Shown here: positions 1 to 6,186 of the stretch, in pieces
Numbering within the stretch: the stretch's first letter is position 1
How the letters are laid out: every line of letters starts with the position of its first letter
Assembly: GCA_045627805.1 (NCBI GenBank)
Contig: JAZQOJ010000195.1
Span: 1 to 9,593, forward strand
Direction of reading: 5' to 3'
DNA length: 9,593 bases
Source: UBA1756 sp045627805
GTDB taxonomy: Bacteria; Bacteroidota; Bacteroidia; Bacteroidales; WCHB1-69
The notes under the pieces: model-generated
Database searches by the model: none
Seen by the model: the letters and a program-made list of their open reading frames with translations, nothing else
Told to the model about the DNA's origin: nothing
Made by a program: the position numbers and the translations under genes

Positions 1-2
1 GT

Positions 3-1925
3 GTCACCGACACGGTTTTCCTCCCCGACGGCATCAACTGCGCCCCGTACGGGAATTACTATCGCTCGTACGTCAATTTCACCAACTTCCAGCCAGGTGC
101 CACGATCACTTCGGCGAACGACATCCTGTTCGTGCGCATCAAAATGGAGCACTCGGCCATCGAAGACATCCGCATCTCTCTGGTGTGTCCCAGCGGCAAC
201 ACCTGCAAAATCGTGCCCGACTACCAGAACGACGGCTGGGGAGGCATTTCCTATCCCTACTTCCGAACCAACCTCGGCTTAGCCAACCGCAGCCAGGAAA
301 CCGTCACTTGCGACGCCACTCTCAATCCGATGGGGACCCCGTGGAACTACGTCTGGTCGAACAACACCACCCTCGGCTACCAATACGCTTCGACGCCCAA
401 CGGATATTGTTTCGAGCCAGGAAACATTCACAGCCAATACAATCCGAACTGGGATGCCGGCACCTCCTCCTACTGCATCGATTCCAGCAATGTGGCCAAT
501 ATGACACAGATTTACCATCCCTACCAGCCATTCAGCAATATGGTCAACTGCCCGCTCAACGGCAACTGGTACATCCAGGTGGAGGATCTGTGGTCGAACG
601 ACAACGGATACATTGTGGAATGGGAGATGGCGCTTGACCCGAACCTGCTTCCGCAAAACTGGTCGTACGATGTGGACGTGGACACGACCTACCTGAGCGG
701 TCCGGGGGCCACAGGACTGCACATCGTACCCGACACCAGCGGCACCATTCAGTACAACGCCGTACTGATTGACGAGTTCGGCTGCCAATACGACACCGTG
801 TTTCCCCTCACCGTGGTGCGCGCGCCGCAACCCGACCTCGGCAATGACGTGAGCGTGTGTATGGGCGAAACTGTCTCACTATCAGTCAATGACGAGCTGC
901 CATCGCCGTCCACCATTCTGTGGAGCACGGGAGAGACGACGGAGGGAATCGTGGTGAATGCCGCCGGCACCTACACGGTGGAGGTAGTGACGATGAACAG
1001 CGACTGGACGCTCTCGTGCGCCAACAGCGACACCATCACGGTGGGGATTAACCCCAATCCGGAACCCGCCTTCTCGCTTACAGATTCGGCGGCGTGCGGA
1101 CGCCTCGATTTCCAATGCATTGATCACACAACGCCTGCGGGGCTCACGCTTACATATACCTGGCGGCTGATTGACGAGTGGGGTGTCGTTGTGGACGAAT
1201 CGAACTTGCCGAACCCTTCGTTCTCGGTTTCGGAAGCAGGGAAATACTCCATAATGCTGGTCGTTGAAACTTCAGAGGGCTGCACTGACTCGCTTTTGCG
1301 CACTCACTGTGTTGAGGTTTATCCGCAACCCGTTGCCACATTCGCTGCCGACCCGGAAATATCATATTTTTCTGAAAGTCAAGGAAATATAAATTTCAAT
1401 AATCTAACAGAAGGATACGGTTCAGACAGTTACACCTTGCTTTGGGACTTTGGAGATGGAACGACGGAAAATGTGATGGACGCTCCCTTGCACACTTTCT
1501 CCGATTGGGGCGAGTATGAGGTGACGCTCACGCTGACGACCGAGCACGGGTGTAGCAGTTCCACCTCGCACACCGTTTCACTTGAGTCGGACCTCGAATT
1601 TCCGAACATCATCACACCCAACGGCGACAATGTCAACGACGTGTTTGCCATCACGAACCTGAATGTCAACTTCAATTCTGACGACCCGAATGGCTACCAC
1701 AGCAACGAGCTATACGTTTACAACCGCTGGGGCAAACAGGTTTACCACGCTGAAAACTACGACACTTACGCCCGCGAAGGTCAGATTCATATCGGAGACC
1801 GATTTTTTGATGCGAAAGAACTCTCCGACGGCGTTTACTACTACACCTTCCATTACAAAGGAAAACTCAATGACATTGACTACCACGGAAGTTTGACCGT
1901 CATTCGGACAGTTTCGGCCCACTAA
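3..1925 (+). CDS. Secreted modular protein with P-domain-like region, PKD/Ig-like modules and T9SS type B sorting domain (5' partial)
   Basis: The frame is open from base 3, so the start codon and signal peptide lie outside the window; an internal ATG at 132 is not the start. The visible 640 residues are numbered from base 3. Residues about 10-215 resemble a proprotein-convertase P domain (a beta-rich region with DIRISLVCPSG early and GNWYIQVEDLWSNDNG near its end), interrupted by a longer Tyr/Asn-rich insert. Residues about 276-350 form an Ig-like module (CMGETVSLSV, ILWSTGETT). Residues about 354-442 look like a second PKD/Ig-like module. Residues about 443-530 form a PKD domain with WDFGDG at 481. 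The tail from about 533 (FPNIITPNGDNVNDVF, then LYVYNRWGKQVY and DGVYYYTFHYKG) is the gliding-motility-associated type B C-terminal domain that targets proteins to the type IX secretion system. It is inferred to be secreted or cell-surface bound, possibly in adhesion or degradation. Any catalytic domain would be upstream and unseen. The family call is confident; the function is unknown. Confidence 0.9.
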   Translation, partial: VTDTVFLPDGINCAPYGNYYRSYVNFTNFQPGATITSANDILFVRIKMEHSAIEDIRISLVCPSGNTCKIVPDYQNDGWGGISYPYFRTNLGLANRSQETVTCDATLNPMGTPWNYVWSNNTTLGYQYASTPNGYCFEPGNIHSQYNPNWDAGTSSYCIDSSNVANMTQIYHPYQPFSNMVNCPLNGNWYIQVEDLWSNDNGYIVEWEMALDPNLLPQNWSYDVDVDTTYLSGPGATGLHIVPDTSGTIQYNAVLIDEFGCQYDTVFPLTVVRAPQPDLGNDVSVCMGETVSLSVNDELPSPSTILWSTGETTEGIVVNAAGTYTVEVVTMNSDWTLSCANSDTITVGINPNPEPAFSLTDSAACGRLDFQCIDHTTPAGLTLTYTWRLIDEWGVVVDESNLPNPSFSVSEAGKYSIMLVVETSEGCTDSLLRTHCVEVYPQPVATFAADPEISYFSESQGNINFNNLTEGYGSDSYTLLWDFGDGTTENVMDAPLHTFSDWGEYEVTLTLTTEHGCSSSTSHTVSLESDLEFPNIITPNGDNVNDVFAITNLNVNFNSDDPNGYHSNELYVYNRWGKQVYHAENYDTYAREGQIHIGDRFFDAKELSDGVYYYTFHYKGKLNDIDYHGSLTVIRTVSAH

Positions 1926-2035
1926 CGCCGCACCCATCCGATTCAATATTTTTCGGAATTATCCCCTTTCATCTTGTAAATGCCACAATGATGGGAGCGA
2001 GATGTTCGCATAATGGGAATTATGAGACGTGGAAA

Positions 2036-2060
2036 CGGTTAACGTCGGTTAAACGGTTAA
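2036..2060 (+). repeat. Three CGGTTAA direct repeats
   Basis: CGGTTAA occurs at 2036-2042, 2046-2052 and 2054-2060, with start-to-start spacings of 10 and 8 bp. It sits just outside block 1 of repeat copy A and about 270 bp before the efflux promoter. That distance and the uneven spacing make an operator for the efflux operon unlikely. It may be a degraded part of the repeat element or a short sequence slippage product. Confidence 0.45.
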
Positions 2061-2078
2061 TGGGATGAATGGACGAAG

Positions 2079-2262
2079 GGACGAATGCCGCCTGCGGCGT
2101 GAAATAGGAAATTCGCAGGAAATTTCGAGGAAATTATCAGGAAATTTTTCTTTTTCTTGCTGTTTCATAATGAAATAACAATGGAGATGATGCCGCGAGC
2201 TGACAATTCGGGATTTGCGATGTGTTGAGCGGCCATTCCGCAATGCGGATAATTCCCATTAT
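2079..2262 (+). repeat. Dispersed repeat element, copy A
   Basis: This element aligns, reverse-complemented, with copy B at 7347-7565. Block 1 (2083-2180) matches the complement of 7464-7561 over 98 bp without gaps, with 11 mismatches counted by eye. Block 2 (2197-2257) matches the complement of 7351-7411 over 61 bp without gaps, also with 11 mismatches. The blocks are separated by 16 bp here and 52 bp in copy B. Inside are a small GC-rich hairpin (about 2085-2099), four 11-bp AGGAAATT units, a T-rich tract (2144-2158) and the palindrome TTTCATAATGAAA (2163-2175). It lies downstream of the secreted-protein gene in the same sense. No transposase is present. I do not recognise the family; a MITE-like or other dispersed intergenic element is possible. 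Confidence 0.8.
2106..2149 (+). repeat. Four tandem 11-bp units AGGAAATTNNN
   Basis: Units begin at 2106, 2117, 2128 and 2139, each AGGAAATT followed by three variable bases (CGC, TCG, ATC, TTT). The period is exactly 11 bp, close to one DNA helical turn, so the AAATT tracts fall on nearly the same face. The same register is kept in copy B (complement of 7495-7538), although the variable bases and some unit bases differ. Phased A/T tracts can bend DNA and repeated units can bind a protein; either role here is inference. Confidence 0.7.
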
Positions 2263-2329
2263 CGGAAGCTCGTGAATTTTCTACAGATAAATCAACAAGA
2301 CGAAAAGGGATCATTCTGATATTTTTTTG

Positions 2330-2337
2330 TAAGTTTG
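2330..2337 (+). promoter_or_regulatory. Probable Bacteroidota -7 box of the efflux operon promoter
   Basis: TAAGTTTG is an exact match to the Bacteroidota -7 consensus TAnnTTTG, 76 bp before the first ATG of the operon and in a strongly AT-rich region. No good -33 TTG/TTTG is seen about 19 bp upstream. A T-run ending in G (2322-2329) is directly adjacent and therefore too close. An alternative pairing is TTTG at 2334-2337 as -33 with TATTTC near 2355 as a weak -7. Transcription would begin near 2342-2346. Confidence 0.55.
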
Positions 2338-2338
2338 C

Positions 2339-2357
2339 ATACTTTTTTTGAAAGTAT
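2339..2357. promoter_or_regulatory. 7-bp inverted repeat at the predicted transcription start (possible operator)
   Basis: ATACTTT (2339-2345) and AAAGTAT (2351-2357) are perfect complements around a 5-bp centre. The repeat begins one base after the TAAGTTTG box, so it covers the expected start site. That placement suits a repressor site for an efflux pump, or a weak hairpin at the 5' end of the message. It is AT-rich and short, so chance is not excluded, and no regulator gene lies beside the operon. Confidence 0.35.
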
Positions 2358-2412
2358 TTCCATTCAAATATTAAAAATAAAAGCATTGTGACACAATTAT
2401 TTACAAGAAAAT

Positions 2413-3348
2413 ATGAAAATTCGTCATCCCTATCATAATTGCGGTTTCAGAAAATCATTCTTCTTTTTGGCAACGCTGCTGTTGCTTTGCGTCTCCTGTC
2501 AAAAAAATAAAACCGATGCTGACGCTTACGGAGTTTTTGAGGCGACGGAAATCATTGTCTCCTCTGAGGCGAACGGTCGTCTGCTGCAATTCGATGTTGT
2601 GGAAGGCCAGACTTACGAACAGGGAGCGGTTTTAGGGCACATCGACTCTGTGCAGCTCTGCCTGCAAATTCAGCAGCTGGAGTCGGCGATCCGCGCCACG
2701 CTGGCCAGCCGTCCGGACATTCCCTCGCAAGTGAACACACTACAGTCGCAACTGCAAACGCTTCAGAAAGAGCGTTCCCGCGTGGCCACTCTGGTAGCCG
2801 CCAACGCCGCATCAACCAAGCAGCTGGACGACATTGATGCGCAAATCAACATCACCAATTCGCAAATCACCGCCACCAAGTCGCAACTCAACACACAGTC
2901 GGCGGCGATCCTGGAAAACGTGGAAGCACAGCGCTGCCAAGTGCTGCAACTGCAAAACGCTTTGGAGAAGTGCACCATTGTGGCCCCGATACGCGGCACC
3001 GTGCTCAAGAAATACATCCAGGCCAACGAACTTGCCTACCAAGGGAAACCGCTTTTCAAAATTGCCGACGTGTCGAATATGTCGATCAAGGTATATGTGA
3101 GCGAAGATATGCTTTCCGACATCCGCCTCGGACAAACCGCTGAAATCCACATTGATGCGGCCAATGGCAAAGAGAAGTCGATTGAGGGGACCGTTCAATG
3201 GATTTCGGAGAAGGCGGAATTCACGCCCAAGATGATTCAAACGAAAAACGAGCGCGTGAATATGGTTTACGCCGTGCGGATCGGCTTTGTGAACGACGGG
3301 AGCGCCAAAATCGGTATGCCGGGCGACGTGATTTTCAAGAAAAAATAA
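2413..3348 (+). CDS. Periplasmic adaptor (membrane fusion protein, HlyD/YbhG-like) of an ABC efflux pump
   Basis: This 311-residue protein is the adaptor linking the inner-membrane ABC-2 pump to an outer-membrane channel. A signal peptide with a hydrophobic run at about 16-27 ends in LCVSC, so Cys29 may be lipidated. The box is imperfect because Cys occupies the usual Leu position. The lipoyl/barrel-sandwich halves are at about 41-79 (SSEANGRLLQFDVVEGQTYEQGA) and 186-218 (IVAPIRGTVLKKYI). Between them is a Gln-rich alpha-hairpin coiled coil (about 80-185). The beta-barrel tail follows (about 222-310) and carries WISEKAEFTPKMIQTKNERVN, a stretch typical of YbhG-type adaptors. It is the first gene of five, and the next start follows its stop after one base. 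No strong Shine-Dalgarno is seen; the leader before the ATG is A-rich, as is usual in this phylum. The transported substrate is unknown. Confidence 0.9.
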   Translation: MKIRHPYHNCGFRKSFFFLATLLLLCVSCQKNKTDADAYGVFEATEIIVSSEANGRLLQFDVVEGQTYEQGAVLGHIDSVQLCLQIQQLESAIRATLASRPDIPSQVNTLQSQLQTLQKERSRVATLVAANAASTKQLDDIDAQINITNSQITATKSQLNTQSAAILENVEAQRCQVLQLQNALEKCTIVAPIRGTVLKKYIQANELAYQGKPLFKIADVSNMSIKVYVSEDMLSDIRLGQTAEIHIDAANGKEKSIEGTVQWISEKAEFTPKMIQTKNERVNMVYAVRIGFVNDGSAKIGMPGDVIFKKK

Positions 3349-3349
3349 T

Positions 3350-4294
3350 ATGCCGGTCATCCAAGTTGCAGATTTGAAGAAGAGCTACGGCAAGGTTGGC
3401 GCGCTGAAAGGTGTCAGCTTTGAAGTGGAGTCCGGCGAGGTGTTCGGCGTTGTCGGACCCGACGGCGCAGGGAAGTCAACCCTTTTCAACATCCTTACAA
3501 CGCTGCTCCTTCCCGACAGCGGCGAGGCGAAGGTGCTGGGTTGCGACATCCGCAAGGAATTTCTTGAAATCCGCAAGCACATCGGCTACCTACCCGGCAC
3601 TTTCTCCCTTTACCCGGACCTCTCCGTGGAGGAAAACCTTGTTTTTTTTGCCACAATGTACGAAAGCTCCATCAAGGAAAATATGCCCCTGATCGAGCCC
3701 ATCTGGAAGCAGCTGCTGCCTTTCAGGAAACGCTTCGCGGGCAAGCTGTCGGGCGGTATGAAGCAGAAGCTGGCGCTATGCTGCGCCCTGATACACAAGC
3801 CCACTCTGCTATTCCTCGACGAACCCACCACCGGCGTGGATCCCGTATCGAGAAAAGAGTTCTGGGAAATCCTAAGAACCATCAAGCAGCAAGGCATAAC
3901 CGTCGTTGTGTCAACACCTTATATGGACGAGGCGACCCTGTGCGACCGCATCGCACTCCTTCAGGAAGGACAGTTCATTAAGATGGACACGCCGAAAAAC
4001 ATCGTCAGCGACTTCAAGGGAACGCTTGTCACGCTCCGCGCTGACAACATCTTCAAACTGCTGAAGCTGATGCACTCCTGCCCGCTCAACTGCACCTTCT
4101 ACCCGTACGGCGAGAATCTGCACGTCATCTTTTACGACGACATTGCGCAATCGCTTCCCGCATTTGAAACATTTCTTTCTCAAAACAATATTGATTATCA
4201 AGATCTCACTAAAATTTCTCCCACCATTGAAGACTGTTTCATTGACATCGTGCAAAATGGCAATGAAACAAAGGCAGACACATTACAAAGTTAA
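3350..4294 (+). CDS. ABC transporter ATPase, first nucleotide-binding subunit (YbhF N-half-like, degenerate Q- and H-loops)
   Basis: This 314-residue cytoplasmic ATPase would pair with the next gene product to drive the ABC-2 permeases. Walker A is GPDGAGKST (36-44); GPDG in place of GxNG is typical of the YbhF first half. The signature LSGGMKQK (133-140) is intact. Walker B is LLFLDE (153-158), followed by the D-loop TGVD (161-164). Two switch residues are missing: the Q-loop reads GYLPGTFSLY with Gly83 where Gln is usual, and the H-loop reads VSTPYMDEA with Pro190 where His is usual. Its own ATP site is therefore probably weak or non-hydrolytic, while its signature can complete the partner's site. 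An extension after residue 220 is a C-terminal domain without a name I can give. The start follows the adaptor stop by one base, and 21 bp separate its stop from the next ATG. Confidence 0.92.
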   Translation: MPVIQVADLKKSYGKVGALKGVSFEVESGEVFGVVGPDGAGKSTLFNILTTLLLPDSGEAKVLGCDIRKEFLEIRKHIGYLPGTFSLYPDLSVEENLVFFATMYESSIKENMPLIEPIWKQLLPFRKRFAGKLSGGMKQKLALCCALIHKPTLLFLDEPTTGVDPVSRKEFWEILRTIKQQGITVVVSTPYMDEATLCDRIALLQEGQFIKMDTPKNIVSDFKGTLVTLRADNIFKLLKLMHSCPLNCTFYPYGENLHVIFYDDIAQSLPAFETFLSQNNIDYQDLTKISPTIEDCFIDIVQNGNETKADTLQS

Positions 4295-4315
4295 AATTCT
4301 AAAAAAACCGACCCT

Positions 4316-5077
4316 ATGGCACTCCCCTTTCTTCGTCACGACCCGCTGCAAGATTCTCCCTACTCCATTGAGGTAAAGGGACTTACCAAGTGTTTTGGGG
4401 ATTTCACAGCCGTTGACCACATCAGTTTCGAAGTAAAAAAGGGAGAGATTTTCGGTTTTTTAGGAGCGAATGGGGCGGGCAAAACCACAGCCATCCGTAT
4501 GCTGTGCAGTCTGTTGCGCCCCACTTCGGGCGAAGCGCGCATCGCCGGCTACGACCTGGCCACGCAGCCCAAACTCATCAAGCGGCACATCGGTTATATG
4601 AGCCAGAAGTTCTCGCTCTACGACGACCTCACCGTTTTTGAGAATATGCAGCTTTTCGGCACCATTTACGGCATTCCCCGCCGCGAACTGAAGGAGCGCA
4701 TCTTCGAGAGTCTCAGAATGTTGCAACTGGAAGACAAGCACGACACGCTGGTTTACTCCATTCCGCTGGGCTGGAAGCAGAAACTGGCCTTCGCCACGGC
4801 GTTGCTCCACCGCCCCGACATCGTGTTCCTCGACGAGCCGACGAGCGGCGTGGATCCTATTGTGCGGCGCGAATTCTGGAACCTCATTTACGAAGCCGCT
4901 GCAAAAGGCGTAACTATTTTTGTGACAACACATTATATGGACGAAGCGGAATATTGCGGCCGCATTTCCATTATGTCGAATGGACAGATCAAGCTTTTAG
5001 GAACGCCCAACGAACTGAAACAGCAGATGGAAGTGGATTCCATAGAGAAGGTTTTCGTCAAATTTGTGCAAAGATAA
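4316..5077 (+). CDS. ABC transporter ATPase, second nucleotide-binding subunit (YbhF C-half-like)
   Basis: This 253-residue ATPase has an intact Walker A (GANGAGKTT, 50-58), Q-loop (GYMSQKFSLY, Gln97), Walker B (IVFLDE, 169-174), D-loop (SGVD, 177-180) and H-loop (TTHYMDEA, His206). The signature is altered: SIPLGWKQK (148-156) replaces LSGGQxQ, as is usual in the second half of YbhF-like proteins. Together with NBD1 it would form one canonical ATP site (its own Walker and His elements plus the NBD1 signature) and one degenerate site. In E. coli the two halves are fused in YbhF; here they are separate genes. The first 15 residues precede the usual ABC core. No later in-frame Met lies before the Walker A, so the start at 4316 is kept. 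The next permease ATG lies 10 bp after its stop. Confidence 0.93.
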   Translation: MALPFLRHDPLQDSPYSIEVKGLTKCFGDFTAVDHISFEVKKGEIFGFLGANGAGKTTAIRMLCSLLRPTSGEARIAGYDLATQPKLIKRHIGYMSQKFSLYDDLTVFENMQLFGTIYGIPRRELKERIFESLRMLQLEDKHDTLVYSIPLGWKQKLAFATALLHRPDIVFLDEPTSGVDPIVRREFWNLIYEAAAKGVTIFVTTHYMDEAEYCGRISIMSNGQIKLLGTPNELKQQMEVDSIEKVFVKFVQR

Positions 5078-5087
5078 CAAGCTTATA

Positions 5088-6185
5088 ATGAAAGAATTAC
5101 GTCAAATCATAAGAAAGGAATTCACGCATATCTTTCGCGATAAGATCACGTTGTTTTTGGTTTTGGCCATACCCATTATGCTGGTGCTCCTTTTCGGTTT
5201 CACCATCAGCACCGACATTCACCACGCCACCATCTCAGTGCTCGACCTTGCCAACGACTCGCAGTCGAAAGCACTGATTGAAAAGATCACCGCGTCGGAA
5301 TATTTCGAAATTGTTTCATATCCGAAAACGGAATCGGACATCAACAACGATTTCAAGGACAAAAACATCAAGCTGGCCCTCATCATTCCGCAGAACTTCG
5401 AGGAAGTTTTGACGAAGGAAAAGTTCGTCACCATTCAGATTATCAGCGACGTGTCGGATATGAACGTGGCATCGGTACTCAACAACTATGTGAAGGCGAT
5501 CCTGCACGACTTCACGCAGGACTACAACCGGGTGACAGCGGTTCCCATTGAGTTGAGCACGCAACTTCTGTACAATCCGGAAGCGAACAGTGTGTATATG
5601 TTTGTTCCAGGCATTATCACGCTGATTATGATTATTGTAACCGCCCTTATGTCATCCATTACTTTAGCCAGAGAAGTGGAGACGGGCACGATGCGAATGC
5701 TGCTGATTGCCCCCGTAAAAAAGTCGTACGTCATCATCGGAAAGGTGATTCCGTATATGATTTTGTCGTTCATTTCCACCATCGTCATCATTCTCATCAG
5801 CGTTTTCGTATTCCGAATGCCCATCAAGGGCAGTTTATGGCTGCTTTTGCTGCTTTGCATCATTTTTATGCTCACCTCGGCATCGTTTGGGATGGCGATT
5901 TCGGCCCTCGTGAAAACACAAATCGACGCGATGATGATTACAATGATGGGGCTGTTCCTTCCCACCGCACTGCTATCGGGCTTTCTTTTCCCGATCGACA
6001 ATATGCCTTATTTTTTCCAGGTCCTTGCCAATATTTTCCCTGGGAAGTGGTTCATCATCGCCATCAAGGACGTTATGCTGAAAGGTTCAGGATTTTTCGA
6101 CATCTGGCTGTATATGCTCATCCTTTTCGGAATGGCTGTCGTGTTGATGTACTTCAGTATCACTAAATTAGACAGGAGGAGATAA
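5088..6185 (+). CDS. ABC-2 type permease, first membrane subunit (YbhS/YbhR-like)
   Basis: This 365-residue inner-membrane subunit of the efflux pump begins MKELRQIIRKEFTHIFRDK, the amphipathic N-terminal helix typical of ABC-2 permeases. An in-frame ATG at 5064 would add eight residues and overlap the upstream ATPase gene, so 5088 is preferred. TM1 is at about 20-40. A large soluble loop, expected to be periplasmic, follows (about 41-170). TM2 is at about 172-194, then the conserved coupling stretch REVETGTMRMLLIAPV (195-210). Further membrane segments are near 217-240, 248-272, 281-302 and 339-357, giving six in all. The PxxxLSGFLFPIDNMP segment (292-307) is the family hallmark. It would heterodimerise with the next gene product. 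Its last codons (three Arg) contain the ribosome-binding site of that gene. Confidence 0.92.
   Translation: MKELRQIIRKEFTHIFRDKITLFLVLAIPIMLVLLFGFTISTDIHHATISVLDLANDSQSKALIEKITASEYFEIVSYPKTESDINNDFKDKNIKLALIIPQNFEEVLTKEKFVTIQIISDVSDMNVASVLNNYVKAILHDFTQDYNRVTAVPIELSTQLLYNPEANSVYMFVPGIITLIMIIVTALMSSITLAREVETGTMRMLLIAPVKKSYVIIGKVIPYMILSFISTIVIILISVFVFRMPIKGSLWLLLLLCIIFMLTSASFGMAISALVKTQIDAMMITMMGLFLPTALLSGFLFPIDNMPYFFQVLANIFPGKWFIIAIKDVMLKGSGFFDIWLYMLILFGMAVVLMYFSITKLDRRR
6174..6179 (+). promoter_or_regulatory. Shine-Dalgarno AGGAGG before the second permease
   Basis: A perfect AGGAGG lies seven bases before the ATG at 6187 and inside the last Arg codons of the preceding permease. The other starts in the window show no comparable motif, as expected for Bacteroidota, where initiation is largely Shine-Dalgarno independent. 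It fixes the 6187 start and suggests coupling of the two permeases. It may also simply reflect the Arg-Arg-Arg coding sequence. Confidence 0.55.
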
Positions 6186-6186
6186 G

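Larger units (their letters stand above)
2010..2262. repeat. 14-bp perfect inverted repeats bounding copy A
   Basis: ATAATGGGAATTAT at 2010-2023 is the exact reverse complement of ATAATTCCCATTAT at 2249-2262. The arms enclose 253 bp that include all of copy A, as the terminal inverted repeats of a small non-autonomous element would. I see no clear target-site duplication outside the arms. Copy B retains a degenerate form of the inner arm (7347-7360) but no visible outer arm, because the kdsA end lies only 16 bp beyond its edge. Confidence 0.5.
1926..2412. other. 487-bp intergenic region without a convincing gene
   Basis: No ORF here has recognisable protein character. Bases 1926-2009 hold nothing I can name. 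Bases 2010-2262 hold repeat copy A with its inverted 14-bp ends. Bases 2263-2329 are unremarkable AT-rich sequence. Bases 2330-2412 are the promoter and A/T-rich leader of the efflux operon. A minus-strand 64-codon ORF overlaps the repeat, but the equivalent frame in copy B has an in-frame stop, so it is not annotated as a gene. Confidence 0.7.

Noticed and set aside
1361..1440. AT-rich dip within the secreted-protein gene, possibly foreign DNA
   Set aside because: The frame is uninterrupted and the dip is only about 80 bp at a linker between modules; normal local variation explains it.
2049..2243. A 64-codon minus-strand ORF across repeat copy A that could be a small conserved protein
   Set aside because: The same frame in copy B has an in-frame TAA shortly after the internal Met, and the mismatches show no third-position pattern. 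The similarity is better explained by a DNA or RNA element.
5064..5087. Earlier start for the first permease at 5064
   Set aside because: It would overlap the ATPase gene and add MCKDNKLI before the typical MKELRQIIRKEF start; 5088 fits the family better.
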